A stretch of DNA of 64,000 bases from contig NZ_JAUSXG010000001.1 of assembly GCF_030815855.1 (NCBI RefSeq), positions 4,154,001 to 4,218,000 on the forward strand, read 5' to 3'. Position numbers and translations under genes: made by a program. The notes under the pieces were generated by a model. The model was not told the origin of the DNA and did not search any database. It saw nothing but the letters and a program-made list of their open reading frames with translations. The DNA comes from Variovorax paradoxus (GTDB lineage: Bacteria; Pseudomonadota; Gammaproteobacteria; Burkholderiales; Burkholderiaceae_C). Positions 61,527 to 64,000 of this stretch are shown one piece after another (the stretch's first letter is position 1; each line of letters starts with the position of its first letter).

Positions 61527-61783
61527 GCGTGTCTCCTGAGCGTGATGGAGCGGCGACCAGGTACGCCGCCGAACGCCACGGTACTCCAATTTGACAGATC
61601 CGGGGCCGGAGGGACGTGCCGGCGCCCGACGACGGTTTCGTGTGTACCGCAAGGGGATCAACCGTCTCTTGATGATCGAGTAGGCACATACCGTGAGCCC
61701 TGGTTCCCGCCGGCTATCGCGCGCTCTTGCTCGGATACCATCCTGTCGTCGCTCTTTCCCCCTCACAGCAATGACTCGCTGAC

Positions 61784-62140
61784 ATGCGTACCGCCATTTA
61801 CTACTCGCTGATGCTCTTGCTCGGATTTGCTTGGTACAAGTTCGGGCAAAACTTGCTCCGGAAGCGGCGTTGGAATGAGAACGGCGAACGCACCGAAGGA
61901 TTGACCGGGCCGGTGGGATTGCTCGTGACCGCTACGGTGGCCTGCTACCTCTTGTTTGCGTTGTTGCGCGCGCTGGTTCGGGGCGAAGTGCCATGCCTCG
62001 GCAAGGCTTGCCAGATGCAGGTTTACACCCTCGGGGCAAATGCTGGCGATTACTGGGCCAACGTGTTTTTCCTGACGTGGATGGTGCTTGGCCTGAGCTA
62101 TGCGATGTATGTGACGCTCAAGATTTGGTTCCGGGCGTAG
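61784..62140 (+). CDS. 118-residue membrane protein, unknown
   Basis: A small protein with about three hydrophobic segments (YYSLMLLLGFAWY, VGLLVTATVACYLLFALL, VFFLTWMVLGLSYAMYV) and a pair of cysteines in VPCLGKACQM. I recognise no family. No strong ribosome binding site is seen. It marks the beginning of a patch of small unrecognised genes, which to the eye has lower GC than the upstream region. Confidence 0.6.
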   Translation: MRTAIYYSLMLLLGFAWYKFGQNLLRKRRWNENGERTEGLTGPVGLLVTATVACYLLFALLRALVRGEVPCLGKACQMQVYTLGANAGDYWANVFFLTWMVLGLSYAMYVTLKIWFRA

Positions 62141-62278
62141 GGCTGCCGGAGCGGCGGCGACTGCGAAGCGTAGGGGCATGACTCAAGCGATCTTGCTGCA
62201 CGTCGAGCACGACGAGTGTGCAGATCCAATGCGTCAGGCATATACCCGCGCCTGATACGGTGGGCGCGGCAGGCTGCG

Positions 62279-62310
62279 GTCGGCCAGGAGAGGAAGTTGG
62301 CGCGAGCGCT
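62279..62310 (+). repeat. Intergenic repeat copy 1
   Basis: GTCGGCCAGGAGAGGAAGTT and the following bases resemble the sequence at 62912-62942. It lies upstream of the 54-residue gene. Confidence 0.5.
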
Positions 62311-62357
62311 TCAGTCCCGGACAATGATGGTTCCGCATTCAATCGGAGGGACTCCCC

Positions 62358-62522
62358 GTGAAGTTCGCCCACTACTTTTCAATTGCCTGTGTCGCCCTCG
62401 CGATAGGGCTGCTCGCTGCTGGAGCATCCGGAGCAGCAGCTTTCGCCTTTGGAGTGTCGTTTGCGGTTGAGCTCGTTGGCTCAGTAATCACTGGAAAGCA
62501 GACGAACGACAGTGAACGATGA
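62358..62522 (+). CDS. 54-residue membrane protein with GTG start
   Basis: A short gene starting with GTG, preceded by a strong GGAGGG eight bases upstream. The product begins MKFAHYFSIACVALAIGLLA and has one or two hydrophobic segments, possibly a signal peptide or a small membrane protein. Its stop overlaps the possible GTG start of the next gene by about 11 bases, so translation may be coupled. No family is recognised. Confidence 0.55.
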   Translation: MKFAHYFSIACVALAIGLLAAGASGAAAFAFGVSFAVELVGSVITGKQTNDSER

Positions 62523-62907
62523 GCGGCTGTACGCGGCCAGAACCCGTCATTCAAAACCGCCCTCAAAAATGGACATAACACGCATCCAGCGCTCGGTCTT
62601 CTACCGCTATCAGCACGTGACCGGTCCAAAGTGCGTCCTGGTTTCCGTTCGATTTGGAAAGGCGCCGCCGAATGGCCCAACGTTGATTCGGCTACTCGCG
62701 ATGGATCGAACGGAAGCCGCAGTCCAGTTTGACCTGTCGAATCACGTGTCCGAGATACTGGCTGGTGTGGTTCGGGCAAACTCTGAACTTGGAAGCCGCC
62801 TTGAAGTTGAGGCGATTGAGGTCGTCCCCGACGACTATCCAGGAAAGGGCCAGGCCGAGCACGTCGCCTATCAAATCGCAATGGCCGTGGGTCGGGGCGA
62901 GGTATAG
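62512..62907 (+). CDS. 131-residue protein of unknown function
   Basis: A soluble alpha/beta-looking protein with segments YRYQHVTGPKCVLVSVRFGK, EAAVQFDLSNHVSEILAGVV and LEVEAIEVVPDDYPGKGQ. The start is either the GTG at 62512, inside the preceding gene, or the ATG at 62569, which gives 112 residues. I recognise no domain. A short repeated motif (GTCGGCCAGGAG) follows 5 bp after its stop. Confidence 0.5.
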   Translation: MNDERLYAARTRHSKPPSKMDITRIQRSVFYRYQHVTGPKCVLVSVRFGKAPPNGPTLIRLLAMDRTEAAVQFDLSNHVSEILAGVVRANSELGSRLEVEAIEVVPDDYPGKGQAEHVAYQIAMAVGRGEV

Positions 62908-62911
62908 CGGC

Positions 62912-62942
62912 AGTCGGCCAGGAGCGGAATTTGCGCGGCGCC
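62912..62942 (+). repeat. Intergenic repeat copy 2
   Basis: AGTCGGCCAGGAGCGGAATT and following bases match copy 1 with few changes. It lies just after the 131-residue gene. Confidence 0.5.
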
Positions 62943-62964
62943 ACTTTTTCATGAGGCCCCAATC

Positions 62965-63240
62965 ATGTTGGCAGTAAAAGTTTCAGGCTATGACTCGCTG
63001 CAATCCCTCATCGATTGGGCTGGCAGTTACATGGTTGACCTTGGCTATGTCTCCCATGAAGGGGCTGGCTTCGCTTTGGTTTCTCCCGACGAAGACGCCT
63101 CAGTGAACTCGTTGGAAGACTTCGTTTGGTTCCGAGGGGTCGTCGCGAGCTCGCTGCCTCCTGGATTGCGGAGCATGACCGTACACATGGACCCAGTCGA
63201 CCCGGAAAGCGAAAAAGGACTGCGGAAACTTGCGGACTGA
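62965..63240 (+). CDS. 91-residue protein of unknown function
   Basis: A small acidic soluble protein (SPDEDASVNSLEDFVWFRG, DPVDPESEKGLRKLAD) with a GAGG ribosome binding site upstream of the ATG at 62965. I recognise no family. It may belong with the other small genes in this patch; co-transcription is possible but not shown. Confidence 0.6.
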   Translation: MLAVKVSGYDSLQSLIDWAGSYMVDLGYVSHEGAGFALVSPDEDASVNSLEDFVWFRGVVASSLPPGLRSMTVHMDPVDPESEKGLRKLAD

Positions 63241-63274
63241 GTGACCGCTTCGGGCAATCTGGAATGCCTCTTCT

Positions 63275-63294
63275 GGGCCCGGAGCGGTCTTTTG
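63275..63294 (+). repeat. Intergenic repeat, shorter third copy
   Basis: GGGCCCGGAGCGGTCTTTTG shares the GGCC-GGAG-GG core with the copies at 62279 and 62912, followed by AAAGCGGCC-like sequence. The match is weaker than between the first two. Confidence 0.35.
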
Positions 63295-63437
63295 GACGGC
63301 TCCAAAGCGGCCATTGATCTGCGCAACAAGCGGCATTCAACACCCGCTGTTCCGCGCAACTACATGAGGTAAATCGCCGGGCTTTTGCTCATGCCGAGGA
63401 GATCCAGGCTGGTCTGTGAGAGAGTCCCCGCAAAGGC

Positions 63438-63890
63438 TTAGGAAGCCCCAGTGCAGCGGACGCTGACCATGACTGCTCCGGGCAAGGCTGTTCGCGAAGC
63501 AAATTCATCCCTCGGGTTGTTCTGTTTAAAGGGCATGACTGGCCCTAATGGGTAGATTCGAACGTAGCTCGGGAGATGAGAGGTCAAGTAAGCACCCACG
63601 GTATGGCTTCGCACCCGCGCTGAACTCTCCTCCCGGTCCGAAGAGCCGACCGCGGCAAATCCGACGGCGTCCACCACCACGCTGCCCGCAGCAAGCTCCG
63701 AGCAACGGCGTTGCTCCAAGAAGACAGAAATGGCCTCGACTGCTTTGGCGTTCTCGCCTTCAACGGGTCCAAGAGGTGACGGCAAAAAAAGTACTACGTC
63801 TTTGGTCGCGGCTCGTGAATCTGCTCGAGCGCAAATGCTGAATCCGAGGCTGGCGCCCAGCATAAGAAGCACTGTGAGTCGTCGTTCCAT
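63438..63890 (-). CDS. Exported protein of unknown function
   Basis: A 150-residue protein with a signal peptide (MERRLTVLLMLGASLGFSICA, cleavage near ARA-DS). The mature part contains LAAGSVVVDAVGFAAVG and ARVRSHTVGAYLTSHLPSYVRIYPLG, which vaguely recall the OmpA C-terminal fold, but I cannot assign it. Two cysteines (RRCSE, VRCTG) could form a disulfide. The ATG follows GAGGAAG. A shadow frame exists on the other strand. Confidence 0.6.
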   Translation of the reverse strand: MERRLTVLLMLGASLGFSICARADSRAATKDVVLFLPSPLGPVEGENAKAVEAISVFLEQRRCSELAAGSVVVDAVGFAAVGSSDREESSARVRSHTVGAYLTSHLPSYVRIYPLGPVMPFKQNNPRDEFASRTALPGAVMVSVRCTGAS

Positions 63891-64000
63891 AACTTCCTCG
63901 AATCGCTAGTCACTTTTCTCGATCATGGGCCTGCCAAGATGAGTGCCGATGTCGGCTTCTCGCGATGAGGTCTGGTCATTTACTTTTTGCGCAGCCGACC
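63891..64000. other. Window end, no complete gene seen
   Basis: The last 110 bases contain the ribosome binding site of the exported protein and apparently its promoter region. I see no further coding sequence. Confidence 0.5.

Noticed and set aside
60583..61689. Frameshifted or fused version of the MBL-fold gene
   Set aside because: The overlapping frame is Arg/Ala/Gly-rich shadow sequence; the 243-residue frame contains all motifs without interruption.
61542..61811. 89-residue open frame between the MBL and membrane-protein genes
   Set aside because: No ribosome binding site, composition not protein-like, and it overlaps the start of the next gene and its upstream region.
61784..63437. 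Integron gene-cassette array
   Set aside because: Small genes separated by a repeat suggested cassettes, but I see no consistent attC core sites (RYYYAAC/GTTRRRY pairs) and no integrase in the window.

Overview
The window looks like a chromosomal stretch of a high-GC betaproteobacterium of the order Burkholderiales, most likely Comamonadaceae and close to Variovorax. This is inferred from very high GC with long shadow frames, two Bug/TctC-type solute-binding proteins, a ChvE-GguA-GguB sugar importer with a GbpR-like LysR regulator, and dispersed GC-rich palindromic repeats. No rRNA, tRNA, CRISPR array, transposase or phage gene was recognised. No gene-free stretch exceeds 300 bases.

Region 1 (1-1474): two tandem paralogous exported proteins of unknown function, then an 84-residue protein with a possible Pho box upstream.

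Region 2 (1478-19953): a sugar-oxidation locus. A ten-gene minus-strand operon runs from an alpha-ketoglutarate-semialdehyde-type dehydrogenase (14248) through two interleaved ABC importers (YtfQ-[ChvE-GguA-GguB]-YtfR-YtfT-YjfF) to an L-arabonate-type IlvD/Edd dehydratase and a DHDPS-fold 2-keto-3-deoxy-acid dehydratase (1478). A GbpR-like LysR gene is divergent. An SDR sugar dehydrogenase, an SMP-30 lactonase, an aldose epimerase and an unrecognised 556-residue protein follow. Together they supply sugar import, oxidation to lactone, hydrolysis to aldonate, two dehydrations and oxidation to 2-oxoglutarate, the non-phosphorylative (Weimberg-type) route for L-arabinose or a related sugar.

Region 3 (20006-25655): a GNAT acetyltransferase and an XRE-cupin regulator with a perfect 16-bp palindrome over its start codon, an alpha/beta-hydrolase lipoprotein, a Na+/H+-antiporter-like protein and an MltB-type lytic transglycosylase.

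Region 4 (25666-37152): a mixed stress and maintenance set. It holds a RecQ-like helicase coupled to a small membrane protein, a zinc alcohol/formaldehyde-type dehydrogenase, a thioredoxin-reductase-like flavoprotein, a manganese catalase, an orphan receiver domain coupled to an S9 peptidase, small hydrolases, and DUF4142 and DUF378 proteins.

Region 5 (37265-42920): a copper-handling operon (small secreted protein, TolC-type channel, Tat multicopper oxidase, CopI-like cupredoxin, CusF-like protein), a His-rich secreted protein and an M48 metalloprotease lipoprotein.

Region 6 (43018-52934): a 4-guanidinobutyrate/GABA operon (GabT, four-gene polyamine-type ABC importer, agmatinase-family ureohydrolase, GabD) with a divergent MocR/GabR regulator.

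Region 7 (52960-59017): an unusual operon of a CaiB-type CoA-transferase, an intradiol dioxygenase, a short citryl-CoA-lyase-like protein and two Bug binding proteins, divergent from a LysR gene. Its pathway is not obvious and it is the best candidate here for an undescribed catabolic system.

Region 8 (59074-64000): a GT14-type glycosyltransferase, DUF1330, glyoxalase and metallo-beta-lactamase-fold proteins. It ends in a patch that appears lower in GC, with small unrecognised genes separated by a short repeated intergenic motif.
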